In this document: positions 26,946-36,139 of the stretch, one piece after another
Layout: every line of letters begins with the position of its first letter
How positions within the stretch are numbered: position 1 is the stretch's first letter
Origin: Desulfobacter sp.
GTDB taxonomy: Bacteria > Desulfobacterota > Desulfobacteria > Desulfobacterales > Desulfobacteraceae
Direction: 5' to 3'
NCBI GenBank assembly: GCA_028768545.1
Contig: CP054838.1
Location: 1,915,501-1,979,500 of the forward strand
Length of the DNA stretch: 64,000 nt
The notes under the pieces: generated by a model
Told to the model about the DNA's origin: nothing
Database searches by the model: none
The model's input: only the letters and a program-made list of their open reading frames with translations
Program-made: the position numbers and the translations under genes

Positions 26946-27963
26946 TTAGAAGTTGATTTGCCATTTGGCGCCAAAATTAGGTGGTGTCTCCTTGTTCTGC
27001 TCCCAAATTGTCCTGTTTTTCATCCCGCTTACCAATTTCAGGAACCAGATACACTCCCGGGGCCAGTGTGATCTTGCTCTGGAGATAATAGTGCGCGGCT
27101 TCGTCGTCCTGGGATCCGTCCAGTTCTCCTTTGATATAGCCGTAACCTGCTTCAAACTTGAACATATCGTTTAGTTTGTAACCACCCACCAGAACATAAC
27201 CGATATTATCATTGTCCTGAACACTGCTGCCGGTAATTGTGGGGTCTATGTCCACATTGGTTTTGAATCCATAGGTCCCCAGGTTCTGGCCGGTAAAGGC
27301 AGAGGCCTTAAGATAGGCCGGGCCAAAGGAACCTTGGGCACCCACACCCAGAACATAGGCGTCAATATCGTGGGTGTCATCCACCTCATAGGAATTATAC
27401 CCGCCTAAAATCTTTAAGGACATGTTGTCAAATTTAAAGGTGTAAGAGGCTTCCACTTTAGGGATTGTAACTTCTGTGCTGGTTCCGGTGAGTTTATCCG
27501 TTTTAGGTTCAATTGCGGCGATTTTGAAATCCCCAAAAGTCAGCTGGAGCATGGATTTACGGCTGGCCGAAATGGTGTCATACCCTTCGAGGGCAGCGCC
27601 GTCGTCAAAAACAGAGGATGAGTATCCCGTGTAAATGGGGGTATAGGTTTGGCCGATCAATAGTTTACCCGGGCCAAAGTTCCCTTCACCCCAGAGCTGC
27701 CTGAGGTTGGCGGTACCGTTTTTTGTACCGTATTCAAAACGGGCCTTCAAATCATCGCTGACAGTGACCTTTGCCCCGATTCTGGCATTGGACTGCTGAC
27801 CCCATACCGTGTTTTTAGTGCTGGTGCCGCTGCCCTTGTCCTCATCAACTGACATTGTTTCAAGCCTTGCGCTGCCGTAGAAATTCCAGCTGCTGGCCTG
27901 GGCCGTTGTGACCATGGTCAGTGCTGCTAACACAAGGATTACGCCTTTTACTCATTCATTCAT
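26946..27963 (-). pseudogene. Outer-membrane porin with nonsense codon and terminal frameshift
   Basis: The gene begins with GGAGAAAAAAG-ATG-AAT-GAA-TGA: codon 4 is a stop, after which the frame continues as the rest of a signal peptide (VKGVILVLAALTMVTTAQA) and the mature beta-barrel SSWNFYGSARLETMS. At the other end the frame stops after EQGDTT, but one base fewer in the AAAATT stretch near 26973-26978 would give YFGAKWQINF, the Phe-ended last strand that outer-membrane proteins need for assembly. The span is 1018 bp, one more than a multiple of three. The body is an about 320-residue trimeric-porin-like barrel with Gly/Tyr/Phe-rich alternating strands. A downstream GTG at 27933 could start translation but cuts the signal peptide. 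Upstream is a 395-bp region without genes. Confidence 0.75.
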
Positions 27964-28358
27964 CTTTTTTCTCCTTTGGTTATAAAACGTTTTTCGGCCT
28001 TCCACCTTTTATGGAAACGCCGGAGGATTCAGTGGGCATCACATCGTTGTGAATAACCCTCTGGACTCGATGGATATTGGCCTTTTATTGTTTTGATACA
28101 ATAAGGTTTATGTGTGGGGGGTACATGGATTAAGTTAGACGCGATGAAAATGATTTATACCTGTTCTTATTTTTTGGGGAACGGATATTGTTTTATCAGG
28201 ATGTGTCTTTTATGAATAGAGGGATACCCGGTAGGAAAATAGATCCCGTGCCGGGCATTTTGGAAGGTTTCTATGAAAGTCTTGGGAAAACCGATATGAA
28301 CTTTCATTGTTCGTTGTGCGGCAAACCAGAGTGAAAAATCAGATCTGCCACATGGCCG
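27964..28358. other. Intergenic region upstream of the porin pseudogene
   Basis: No coding frame. It should hold the porin promoter and 5' leader. A hairpin CGGCcTTCCA / TGGAAacGCCG near 27993-28024 lies in the leader; nothing else could be identified. Confidence 0.4.
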
Positions 28359-28664
28359 TTATTGGTTTTCAGACATGGCGTTTAACTGGGCTTTAATGGC
28401 TTTGAGTTCCTCTTCCAGAGTTTTGGCCCTCGCCTCCAATGAGGTCTCGGCAAACTGAGCCTGGCCCTGACCGAGCCCCGGGCCAAACCCTCTGCCGAGT
28501 CCCCGGCCGCAGCCTCTTTTACCCCCTCGACCGCCTTGGAATCCCTGGCCTGCAAATCCGCCTCGGGCAAATCCCTGGCCTGCGCCCTGGTTCTGGCATA
28601 CGCCCTGGCCCCGTCCGGTCATGGGTCCTTGTCCTTGTGGTCCTCTCTGGTTTAATCCTGGCAT
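28359..28664 (-). CDS. DUF5320-like Gly/Gln-rich small protein
   Basis: About 101 residues from ATG 28664. The N-terminus MPGLNQRGPQGQGPMTGRG is the hallmark of DUF5320 proteins, followed by Gly/Arg/Gln-rich sequence with a few Cys (GVCQNQ, GKRGCGRG), and a C-terminal coiled coil (SLEARAKTLEEELKAIKAQL). Homologues usually sit with DUF134 regulators and dinitrogenase-cofactor-type NifX/NifB-domain proteins; function unknown, metal handling is suspected. AAGGAGG lies before the ATG. It is 29 bp downstream of the DUF134 gene. Confidence 0.82.
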   Translation of the reverse strand: MPGLNQRGPQGQGPMTGRGQGVCQNQGAGQGFARGGFAGQGFQGGRGGKRGCGRGLGRGFGPGLGQGQAQFAETSLEARAKTLEEELKAIKAQLNAMSENQ

Positions 28665-28693
28665 GGTATTTCCTCCTTTTTTAGGATGGGTGT

Positions 28694-29026
28694 TTATTTT
28701 CCCCGGCCCCTTCTGCATCTTCCCCGGCCATGGCCCCTGGTTCTGATCTGATAGCTTCCCCCGCTGACCTTGAGGCTGAGTCCTTCTACAATGGCTTTTG
28801 CCACCGAGGCTCTTCCCTGTTTGAGTATCCGCCCGACAGTCTGCCGGGAAACACCCATCACTTGGGCGGCGCCACTCTGGTCCATTCCTTGGTAGTCTAT
28901 GAGGCGGATGGCTTCAAATTCTTCCAGAGAAAGGGTGACTTCTCCGTTGGACCTCTGCTGTTCAGGGCCAAAGGTGTCAACATCCGGTCTTGCCATGATC
29001 CGTCTTAATCGTTTGGGTCTGGGCAT
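28694..29026 (-). CDS. DUF134-family DNA-binding protein
   Basis: About 110 residues from ATG 29026 (MPRPKRLRRI, the conserved DUF134 start). A sigma-70 region-4-like HTH (LSLEEFEAIRLIDYQGMDQS, AAQVMGVSRQTVGRILKQGR) is followed by a basic tail RTRGHGRGRCRRGRGK. The family is a set of small putative transcription regulators found with DUF5320 genes, as here. Two copies of a palindromic box lie directly upstream (29041-29106) and suggest autoregulation. Confidence 0.88.
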   Translation of the reverse strand: MPRPKRLRRIMARPDVDTFGPEQQRSNGEVTLSLEEFEAIRLIDYQGMDQSGAAQVMGVSRQTVGRILKQGRASVAKAIVEGLSLKVSGGSYQIRTRGHGRGRCRRGRGK

Positions 29027-29040
29027 TGAATCTCCTATTA

Positions 29041-29106
29041 TGATCATTTGACCATAATATAAATATGATAAATCCCGGTGTCAAGAAAATAATGATCAAA
29101 TGACCA
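29041..29106. promoter_or_regulatory. Paired palindromic operator candidates for the DUF134 gene
   Basis: TGATCATTTGACCA at 29041-29054 and TGATCAAATGACCA at 29093-29106 are two near-identical quasi-palindromes (TGRTCA-WW-TGAYCA) whose spacing of 52 bp equals about five helical turns. The first lies 14 bp before the ATG of the DUF134 gene, the usual place for a repressor site. Confidence 0.6.
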
Positions 29107-29260
29107 AAATAAAAAGGGAGTTTGCCTGGGATAAAAACAGTCCGGCTTAAATTTTAATCAGAATGCCGGCGGAAAAAGGCCTGGGCCTGATCGTCGGCCA
29201 GGCTGCCCAAGCTGGCGGGTCCTGCACAATATCCGGTATGAAAAAAGGGGGGGGCAGGCC

Positions 29261-30331
29261 TTAAACCCTGCACAGGAAATGGAGGTTAAACGGGTCGTTG
29301 GGAATCTCTTCTTGGGTCACCCGGGAGAATCCGGCCCTGGTCAGCAGATCCATGGCCTTTTGCCGGCCCCACATCATGCCAAGCCCCTGGCCCTTGTCGT
29401 TAAGTCCTATGGGCATGCAGTGCATCAGGCTGACCGTGTAGAGAAAAGGTGCCATGGGATGGTCTTTATTTTCCTGGATTTCTGACTGGGCCTTGATGTC
29501 GATCATGGAAAAGCGTCCCTCCGGCTTGAGCATGTATCGGATTCCGGCCAGGACCTGCAGGGGATGGGACTGGTCATGGACGGCATCAAAGGCGCAGATA
29601 TAATCAAAATAATGTTCAAGGGATTTGTTTTGATGAACCGTTGCCGCATCCTGGAGGATGAAGCTGGCATTGGAAATGCCAAGGGCGTTGGCAGATTTTT
29701 TTGCCTGGTCAATGGCCCTGTCATGGTTGTCAATGCCGACAAATTCAGAGTTTGGAAATGCCTGGGCCATGAGGTTGAGGGCCACGCCCTGGCCGCAGCC
29801 AATATCACAGGCCCGTATTCCTGATTCAAGATTTTTGACCAGGCGGCCCTGGTCCACGGAAGGTAAAAAATCCTTGATCAGAACCTGGCCGTGTTTGGCA
29901 TTGGACAGTTCTGCCATAAAGGATTGAAATCTGGGGTATTTTGAAAATGGCACCCCCTTTCCCACAGCAAAATCTTGTTGAACCTCATCCATGGCAATGG
30001 CGGTGAGCAAAGGAATCTCCTGGGTATATACCCCAAGATTGTTGTTGCCGGCCCGCCGGCACAGCAGGTCACCATGGGCTTTGGGCAGAGAAAACAATTG
30101 CTCGCCCTGTTTTTTTTCAAGCTCAACAATCTCCCCGCAGACCATGATGGAGAGCCATTCTTTAAGATATCGGCTATGAAGCCCCGAAATTTTGGCAAGT
30201 TCATCCAGGGTCAGGGCTTTTTGGGCCCCATCCATGAGATCAAAAATCTTTAAGGCATAGCCCATGCCAAGGGCCAGGTTAAGGGAACCATGGTTGAGGA
30301 TTTCAACCAGTTTATCTGAAAAAGCTGTCAT
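29261..30331 (-). CDS. Class I SAM-dependent methyltransferase with winged-helix N-domain
   Basis: 356 residues. N-terminal dimerisation/winged-helix region (LDELAKISGLHSRYLKEWL) followed by a Rossmann methyltransferase domain with motif I ACDIGCGQGVALNLM, acidic loop GIDNHD, and YICAFDAVHDQSHP. This layout resembles small-molecule O-methyltransferases of the class found in vertebrate-like 'S-adenosylmethionine-dependent methyltransferase Rv2258c' proteins. Substrate unknown. It overlaps the VanZ gene by 4 bp (ATGA), so the two are translationally coupled downstream of thrS. Confidence 0.83.
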   Translation of the reverse strand: MTAFSDKLVEILNHGSLNLALGMGYALKIFDLMDGAQKALTLDELAKISGLHSRYLKEWLSIMVCGEIVELEKKQGEQLFSLPKAHGDLLCRRAGNNNLGVYTQEIPLLTAIAMDEVQQDFAVGKGVPFSKYPRFQSFMAELSNAKHGQVLIKDFLPSVDQGRLVKNLESGIRACDIGCGQGVALNLMAQAFPNSEFVGIDNHDRAIDQAKKSANALGISNASFILQDAATVHQNKSLEHYFDYICAFDAVHDQSHPLQVLAGIRYMLKPEGRFSMIDIKAQSEIQENKDHPMAPFLYTVSLMHCMPIGLNDKGQGLGMMWGRQKAMDLLTRAGFSRVTQEEIPNDPFNLHFLCRV

Positions 30332-30759
30332 GACAGATCCGTTTTTAAAGGCCTTGTAAACAGGCCTGCCCCGGCCAGGCTTCCTGTAAAATCTGCTAAC
30401 CAGTCCCCCACACCTGCAACCCTGCCCGGTACAAAGGCCTGGTGGATCTCGTCAGATAAGCCGAAAAGGGCGCCAAATCCTGCCGCCCAAAGAAAAAGGC
30501 TTTTTTTATTTAGCCGTGGCATTTCCGTTTTCAGTGCCCTGGCCGCTAAATAGGCCAGGAGCCCGTAAATCATCAAATGGATGATTTTGTCCTGGTGGTC
30601 AAACAAGACCTTTGTTTCAACACTTGGAAAAGAGGACATGAAAAAAATAATAAGGCTCAGGCCCAGGACAGGCAGCCAGTATAAAACCAGCCGCCCGGCA
30701 AAAGAGATTTTGGGCCCCCCGAATTTGGGGCATGATCCCGGGTTAGAGGACAATTTCAT
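30328..30759 (-). CDS. VanZ-family membrane protein
   Basis: 143 residues with about four hydrophobic segments and the VanZ family features: DKIIHLMIYGLLAYLAARAL near residues 57-75 and the acidic GLSDEIHQAFVPGRVAGVGD followed by DWLADFTGSLAG. Function of the family is unclear (VanZ confers low-level teicoplanin resistance in enterococci). It overlaps thrS by 17 bp and the methyltransferase by 4 bp. Confidence 0.88.
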   Translation of the reverse strand: MKLSSNPGSCPKFGGPKISFAGRLVLYWLPVLGLSLIIFFMSSFPSVETKVLFDHQDKIIHLMIYGLLAYLAARALKTEMPRLNKKSLFLWAAGFGALFGLSDEIHQAFVPGRVAGVGDWLADFTGSLAGAGLFTRPLKTDLS

Positions 30760-32653
30760 CTAATTCTCTGTTTCTGATATGGGCGCTGACCGTGGAGAGA
30801 AAATCCTCGTGGTCCATGCCCATTTTGACCTTGCCGTCCAGGGTCCTTACAGACAAGACATTCCCCTTTTTTTCCTTGTCCCCGATGGTGATGATCAAGG
30901 GGATATAATTGAGCTGGGCTTCCCTGATTTTCTTTTTCAAGGTCTCACTGCGGGCATCCACCTCGCACCGGATTTTGTGGGCCTCAAGCAGGTCTTTTAC
31001 CTCCTGGGCATATCCTGCCAGATCCTGGTTAATGGGCAGCAGAACCGCCTGTACCGAAGCCAGCCATAGAGGAAATTTACCTGCAAAATGTTCCACTAAA
31101 ATGCCGAAAAATCGTTCCATGGATCCGTAGATCACCCGGTGAATCATGATGGGCCGGTGTTTTTCATTGTCCTGGCCCTTGTAGCTTAAATCAAAGCGCT
31201 CGGGCAGGGCCATGTCCAGCTGGATTGTGCCGCATTGCCAGGTCCTTCCCAGGGCATCCTTGATATGGATATCGATTTTGGGACCGTAAAAGGCCCCGTC
31301 TCCCTCATTGATCACATAGTCCTGACCGTACTCTTCCAGGGCGGCTTTAAGTCCGTTGGTGGCCTCTTCCCATTTTTCGTCGCTGCCAATGGATTTTTTA
31401 GGCCGGGTGGACAATTCCAGGTGAAAGGTCAAACCGAATCGTTTGTAGATCCGTTCTGCCAGCCGGAGCACCCCTAGTACCTCTTGTCCGATCTGATCCG
31501 GGGTCATGAAGATGTGGGCATCATCCTGGTGAAAGGCCCTGACCCTGAACAGGCCTGACAGGGCGCCTGAAAGTTCGTGGCGGTGAACCAGTCCCACTTC
31601 TCCTGCCCGTACGGGAAGATCTCTGTAGGAATAGGCCTTGGTCTTGTAGAGAATCATTCCCCCGGGGCAGTTCATGGGTTTGATGGCATATTCTTCATCA
31701 TCAATCACTGAGGTATACATGTTTTCCCTGTAATTGTCCCAGTGGCCGCTTTGCTCCCAGAGTTTCCGGTTGAGCATGACCGGGGTTTTGGTTTCAACAT
31801 AACCGTCTTTTTTGTGCTCTTCCCGCCAATAGTCCAAAAGGGTGTTCCACATGTCAATGCCCTTGGCATGGAAAAAGGGCATGCCTGCGGCCTCGTCATG
31901 GAAGGAGTATAGATCCAGCCGGGTCCCAAGTTTCCTGTGGTCCCTTTTCTGGGCCTCTTCTATCATGTGCAGGTATTTATTGAGTTTCTTTTTGTCAAAA
32001 AAGGAGATGCCGTAAATGCGCTGGAGCTGTTCTCTTTCCTGGTCTGCCCGCCAGTATGCCCCTGAGATCTTCAGCAGTTTCACCCCTTTGATCATTCCGG
32101 TGTGGGGGATGTGGGGACCCCGGCACAGATCCACAAATTTACCGTTTTTGTACAGGGAAATCTCCTGGTCAACAAGTTCATTGATTAGCTCAAGCTTAAA
32201 GGGATTATCCTTGAACAATTCCAAGGCCTCTTGTTTTGAGACCACGCTCCGTTCAAAGTTTGCCTTGGCCTTGATGATTTTTTTCATCTCCGCTTCAATC
32301 TTTCCCAGTTCATCTTCGGAAATAGGGGCCATGTCAATATCATAGTAGAATCCGTCTTCCACCACAGGCCCGATGGTGAGCTTGGCATCGGGATAGAGGT
32401 TGAGGACGGCTTCGGCCATGACATGGGCCGAAGAGTGGCGTAAAATATCCAAGCCCTCTTCATCGTTGGCCGTGACAAAGCTGATGGCAGCATCCTTTTC
32501 AATGATCTGCCCCAGGTCAAGGAGCTGATCATCAATTTTCATGGCCACGCAGTTTCTTGCAAATCCTTCGGAAATGCTTTTGGCCACATCCAGGCCCGTG
32601 AAGGGATTGTCAAAATGTTTTACGGCATTATCCGGAAATGTGATTTGAGTCAT
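30743..32653 (-). CDS. thrS: Threonyl-tRNA synthetase
   Basis: 636 residues, full length. TGS domain at the N-terminus, an editing domain with the HxxxH motif in HSSAHVMAEAV, and a class II catalytic domain with PMNCPGGM (zinc Cys), FRVRAFHQDDAHIF (motif 2), and the C-terminal HRVIYGSMERFFGILVEHF (motif 3 with Zn-His), followed by an anticodon-binding domain (VQAVLLPINQDLAGYAQEV). Charges tRNA-Thr with threonine in the cytosol. It heads a unit with the VanZ and methyltransferase genes and is divergent from rnd. No T-box or leader was recognised in the 100-bp gap. Confidence 0.97.
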   Translation of the reverse strand: MTQITFPDNAVKHFDNPFTGLDVAKSISEGFARNCVAMKIDDQLLDLGQIIEKDAAISFVTANDEEGLDILRHSSAHVMAEAVLNLYPDAKLTIGPVVEDGFYYDIDMAPISEDELGKIEAEMKKIIKAKANFERSVVSKQEALELFKDNPFKLELINELVDQEISLYKNGKFVDLCRGPHIPHTGMIKGVKLLKISGAYWRADQEREQLQRIYGISFFDKKKLNKYLHMIEEAQKRDHRKLGTRLDLYSFHDEAAGMPFFHAKGIDMWNTLLDYWREEHKKDGYVETKTPVMLNRKLWEQSGHWDNYRENMYTSVIDDEEYAIKPMNCPGGMILYKTKAYSYRDLPVRAGEVGLVHRHELSGALSGLFRVRAFHQDDAHIFMTPDQIGQEVLGVLRLAERIYKRFGLTFHLELSTRPKKSIGSDEKWEEATNGLKAALEEYGQDYVINEGDGAFYGPKIDIHIKDALGRTWQCGTIQLDMALPERFDLSYKGQDNEKHRPIMIHRVIYGSMERFFGILVEHFAGKFPLWLASVQAVLLPINQDLAGYAQEVKDLLEAHKIRCEVDARSETLKKKIREAQLNYIPLIITIGDKEKKGNVLSVRTLDGKVKMGMDHEDFLSTVSAHIRNRELDEIVL

Positions 32654-32754
32654 TATTTATTTTCCCAATCTTGATTAACCATTGAATTTAGATCTAATTA
32701 AATATAAAAATAAGAATTTTAAAAGAAGTGATGTAAACAATCAAGGGAAAACTA

Positions 32755-33885
32755 GTGGATTATCAGTTTATTACCTCGGATGAGGCGTTAGAATCAATTT
32801 GTCGGGACCTGGACCTGGAAAAAATAATTGCCGTGGACCTGGAAGCAGACTCCATGCACAGTTTTACTGAAAAAATTTGTCTGATCCAGATTGCAGCAGG
32901 TCCAAGAGCCTTTTTAGTGGACCCTTTTGAGATTTCTGATTTTTCACCCTTTTCCCGGGTTCTTGAAAATCCAAATATTGTCAAGGTCTTTCACGGATCG
33001 GATTTTGATGTCCGCAGCCTGGACCGGGAACTGGGCGTTGAAATTAAAAATTTATTTGATACGGAAATTGCCTGCCGCTTTCTCAATGTCAAGGAACGGG
33101 GGCTGGGTGCCCTGCTCAAGGATCATTTTAATGTGCATGTGGATAAACGCTTCCAAAAGGTGGACTGGTCCAAAAGGCCTTTAAAAGAGGATATGATTGC
33201 CTATTCCGTAGGGGATGTGGCCAACCTGGTTGAACTCCACGACAGGCTCAGATCAAGGCTTGAAGACATGGGAAGACTTGCCTGGGCCCAGGAAGAGTTT
33301 GAGGCCCAGGCAAAGGTGTGTTATGAATCCAACCATCAATTGCCCTTGTTCAAACGGTTCAAGGGGGCAGGCAAACTCAACAACAGAACCCTGGCTGTTC
33401 TGGAAAATCTGCTTCTGGCCCGCCTGGACATGGCCGGAAAAAAGGATCTGCCTTTGTTTAAAATCATTTCCAGCCAGTCCATCATGACCATGGCCGTTGA
33501 ACAGCCAAAGGACATCAAAACGATTTTGAACCTCAAGGCCCTGAGCAAAAAGCAGGCATCCATGTACGGGGAGGCCTGTGTTCATGCGATTAAAGAAGGA
33601 CTTGCCCTTGCCCACAAGGATCTGCCCTCATACCCCAGAACCCCCACGCCCCGAAAAACCCCCAAGGTGATGGAGCGGATCAAGCAGTTGAAAAAAATGC
33701 GGGAAAAATATTCTGTTTCCGTGGGCATGGAACCCGGGTTTTTGATCAACAATAATTTAATTACCACCCTGGCCCTGGCCAATCCAGATGAAGAAAAGGA
33801 TTTGTTTGGGATTGAGGGCATGAGAAAATGGCAGGTTCAGGCCCTGGGAGATGCCATTACCAAGACCCTGAGTCGCTGCCCCTGA
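32755..33885 (+). CDS. rnd: Ribonuclease D
   Basis: 376 residues, GTG start at 32755 preceded by AAGGGA. DEDDy 3'-5' exonuclease: Exo I VDLEADSM, Exo II FHGSDFDVRSL, Exo III YSVGDVANLVEL with the Tyr and Asp. The C-terminal half holds HRDC-type domains (LLLARLDMAGKKDLPLFKII). Trims the 3' end of tRNA precursors. Next gene dapF starts 32 bp after its stop. Confidence 0.93.
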   Translation: MDYQFITSDEALESICRDLDLEKIIAVDLEADSMHSFTEKICLIQIAAGPRAFLVDPFEISDFSPFSRVLENPNIVKVFHGSDFDVRSLDRELGVEIKNLFDTEIACRFLNVKERGLGALLKDHFNVHVDKRFQKVDWSKRPLKEDMIAYSVGDVANLVELHDRLRSRLEDMGRLAWAQEEFEAQAKVCYESNHQLPLFKRFKGAGKLNNRTLAVLENLLLARLDMAGKKDLPLFKIISSQSIMTMAVEQPKDIKTILNLKALSKKQASMYGEACVHAIKEGLALAHKDLPSYPRTPTPRKTPKVMERIKQLKKMREKYSVSVGMEPGFLINNNLITTLALANPDEEKDLFGIEGMRKWQVQALGDAITKTLSRCP

Positions 33886-33917
33886 TGATAAAGATCAATG
33901 AAGGAGAGAAAATAGCC

Positions 33918-34769
33918 ATGGAAATTGAGTTTTGGAAAATGGAAGGTCTGGGCAACGACTTTATCATGATGGATGACCGGGATGAGAAGATCATGGGGCA
34001 GATATCCTATTCAGATCTGGCCATCCGCCTTTGCGACCGGCATTTCGGCATCGGCGGGGACGGGATTATCCTGGCAAAGCATTCTGATACCCATGATATC
34101 CGGTTTGTGATCATCAATTCCGACGGCACCGAACCCCAGATGTGCGGCAACGGCATGCGCTGTTTTGCCAAGTACCTCTATGAAACAGGGATTCTGGTCA
34201 AAGAAGAGATCCGGGTTGAGACCCTGGCCGGCACAGTCATACCCAGGGTGAAAATCGATTCTAAAGATCAGGTTGTCTCTGTCCGGGTGGACATGGGAAC
34301 CCCTGAACTTTCTCCTCTTAAAATTCCCTTTGTCTGTGACAAAAAAAAGGCGGTTGAAGAAAGACTTGAGACCCAAGAGGGGAACGTATCGGTCACCTGC
34401 GTGTCCATGGGCAATCCCCATGCCGTGATCTTTGTGGATGATTTAAACCGGATCAATGTTAAAAAACAGGGTATTGCCGTGGAAACCCATGAGCGGTTTC
34501 CGGAAAAGACCAATGTTGAATTTATCCAGGTCCTCTCCGACAATGAGCTGGACATGAAGGTTTGGGAGCGGGGGGCCGGCATCACCCTTGCCTGCGGCAC
34601 CGGGGCCTGCGCCAGCCTTGTCGCGGCCCATCTCACCGGCAGAACCGGGGATCATGCCCTTGTCCACCTGGCCGGAGGGGATCTTGAGATCCATTGGGAC
34701 AGAAAAACAGGTCATCTTTTTAAGACCGGCCCTGCCTGCCTGGCCTTTGAGGGACGGATCAGGATTTAA
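33918..34769 (+). CDS. dapF: Diaminopimelate epimerase
   Basis: About 283 residues from ATG 33918 (MEIEFWKMEGLGNDF) with AAGGAGAG upstream; an extension into the end of rnd is rejected. The two catalytic cysteines lie in PQMCGNGMRC and TLACGTGACA, the pseudo-symmetric halves of DapF. Converts LL- to meso-diaminopimelate for lysine and peptidoglycan synthesis. It follows rnd closely and may share its transcript. Confidence 0.96.
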   Translation: MEIEFWKMEGLGNDFIMMDDRDEKIMGQISYSDLAIRLCDRHFGIGGDGIILAKHSDTHDIRFVIINSDGTEPQMCGNGMRCFAKYLYETGILVKEEIRVETLAGTVIPRVKIDSKDQVVSVRVDMGTPELSPLKIPFVCDKKKAVEERLETQEGNVSVTCVSMGNPHAVIFVDDLNRINVKKQGIAVETHERFPEKTNVEFIQVLSDNELDMKVWERGAGITLACGTGACASLVAAHLTGRTGDHALVHLAGGDLEIHWDRKTGHLFKTGPACLAFEGRIRI

Positions 34770-34970
34770 GCAGGATTTTTTTGTCTGGGATCCGGTTCGC
34801 AAGATGACTCTGATCAGGCCAGAGCCTTCCTGACATTGCAAGTTGTACTTAAGAAGGGGGCAATTCAATCTGATGGAAAAAAGAGATCAAGGCGATGTGT
34901 AAAGTGATTTTATAAAGTATCCATCATGGGAAATGACAAGTAAATTATCAACTTCAAAAGGAAAATTATA

Positions 34971-35609
34971 ATGGAATTCACCGGGCGTGAATTGCAAAAA
35001 TTAAGAACAAGATGCAATAAGCTAGCTGATGGTCCTGATTATCGAGTTGATGATTATGTCTTAAACTTATTAATCACTGTTTTAGATTTTCAAATGAATA
35101 GTGATGTTGTTGACGCTGCTATACATTATTTTGAAGATAATCATGGTTTCAAAACACATAAAAAAATGAAACAGATTTTGTCTGGTTTTTCTAACACTAA
35201 AAAAGGGAATTTAGCGCTTGCCAATTTTCTTTGGAATAATAGACATTGGACAAGGGCGAAGTTTTTACGAAAATTATTAGCCGCTTTTGAAGAGAGGGGC
35301 ATAAAAGGACAAAAAAGTTTACAAAGATGGTTTAAAGATGCTGACTTTGAACGTGATGTAAAAGGACAATTCAAAACCAAAGAACACAGTATTGGTCCTG
35401 CATTGTTTCATTGGTTAAGGCTTCGTCTTGGTTTTTCCAATACAATTAAAGCTGACGTACACATTATGAACTTTGTTGCGGATGCAATAGGTCGAAAGAT
35501 ATCTCAAAAAGAGGCTTTTGAAGGGTTGTTAAAAGTTGCAGAACAAACCAGGAGAAATGCTGCGCTGCTAGATGCGGCCATTTGGCATTATCAAAAAGAA
35601 AACGGTTAA
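34971..35609 (+). CDS. Unrecognised AT-rich protein, faintly like HhH-GPD DNA glycosylases
   Basis: 212 residues, start ATG with AAAAGGAAAATTATA upstream. The codon use is clearly more AT-rich than in the flanking dapF and hdr genes, suggesting transfer. A C-terminal GPALFHWLRLRLGFSNTIK then ADVHIMNFVADAIGRKIS, with an Asp-His pair at the end of a helix, resembles the helix-hairpin-helix/'VDTHV' catalytic corner of endonuclease III-like glycosylases, and the tail LDAAIWHYQ fits such domains. I do not recognise the N-terminal part (LNLLITVLDFQMNSDVVDAA). The assignment is speculative. IS256-like copy B follows by 107 bp. Confidence 0.5.
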   Translation: MEFTGRELQKLRTRCNKLADGPDYRVDDYVLNLLITVLDFQMNSDVVDAAIHYFEDNHGFKTHKKMKQILSGFSNTKKGNLALANFLWNNRHWTRAKFLRKLLAAFEERGIKGQKSLQRWFKDADFERDVKGQFKTKEHSIGPALFHWLRLRLGFSNTIKADVHIMNFVADAIGRKISQKEAFEGLLKVAEQTRRNAALLDAAIWHYQKENG

Positions 35610-36139
35610 CCCGGTATCATCCTCCCCTCAGCAGTGGCCGAAAATAACCTTTAACAGCAAAATCAATGTTGTGGTTTAAAAATTTAAACTTAAAGCGTTT
35701 AGGGGCTGTTTTTAAAGAGGGCGTTCAAAATTCTGTGTCAGTTGAATGAAAGCTGATATACTCAGCTAAATAAGGAGAACTGACATGACCGAAGAAAACA
35801 CCGAATTTGATTTTCAAAAAGCCCTTAAAGGCATCCAGGAAGGTAAACCCTTCACAGGTAAGGGCGGCGTCCTTACATCATTAATCAAAAATCTTGCTGA
35901 AGCTGCTCTTGAAGGAGAGTTGGAGTCCCATCTCGGGCAGGAAGTTTCTGCCAACCGCCGTAATGGAAAAAGCAAAAAGACCATTAAATCCCTGGATGGT
36001 AAATTTGAGCTAAAAACCCCGCGTGACAGGGCCGGAACCTTCTCTCCACAGACCGTCAAAAAACATCAGACAACGCTCAGCGATGAAATTGAAAGAAAGA
36101 TAATAGCCCTTTACGGCCTGGGCATGAGTTATAATGATA

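Noticed and set aside
27952-27954. Selenocysteine at codon 4 of the porin
   Set aside because: The position is in the signal peptide, no conserved Cys exists there and no hairpin follows.
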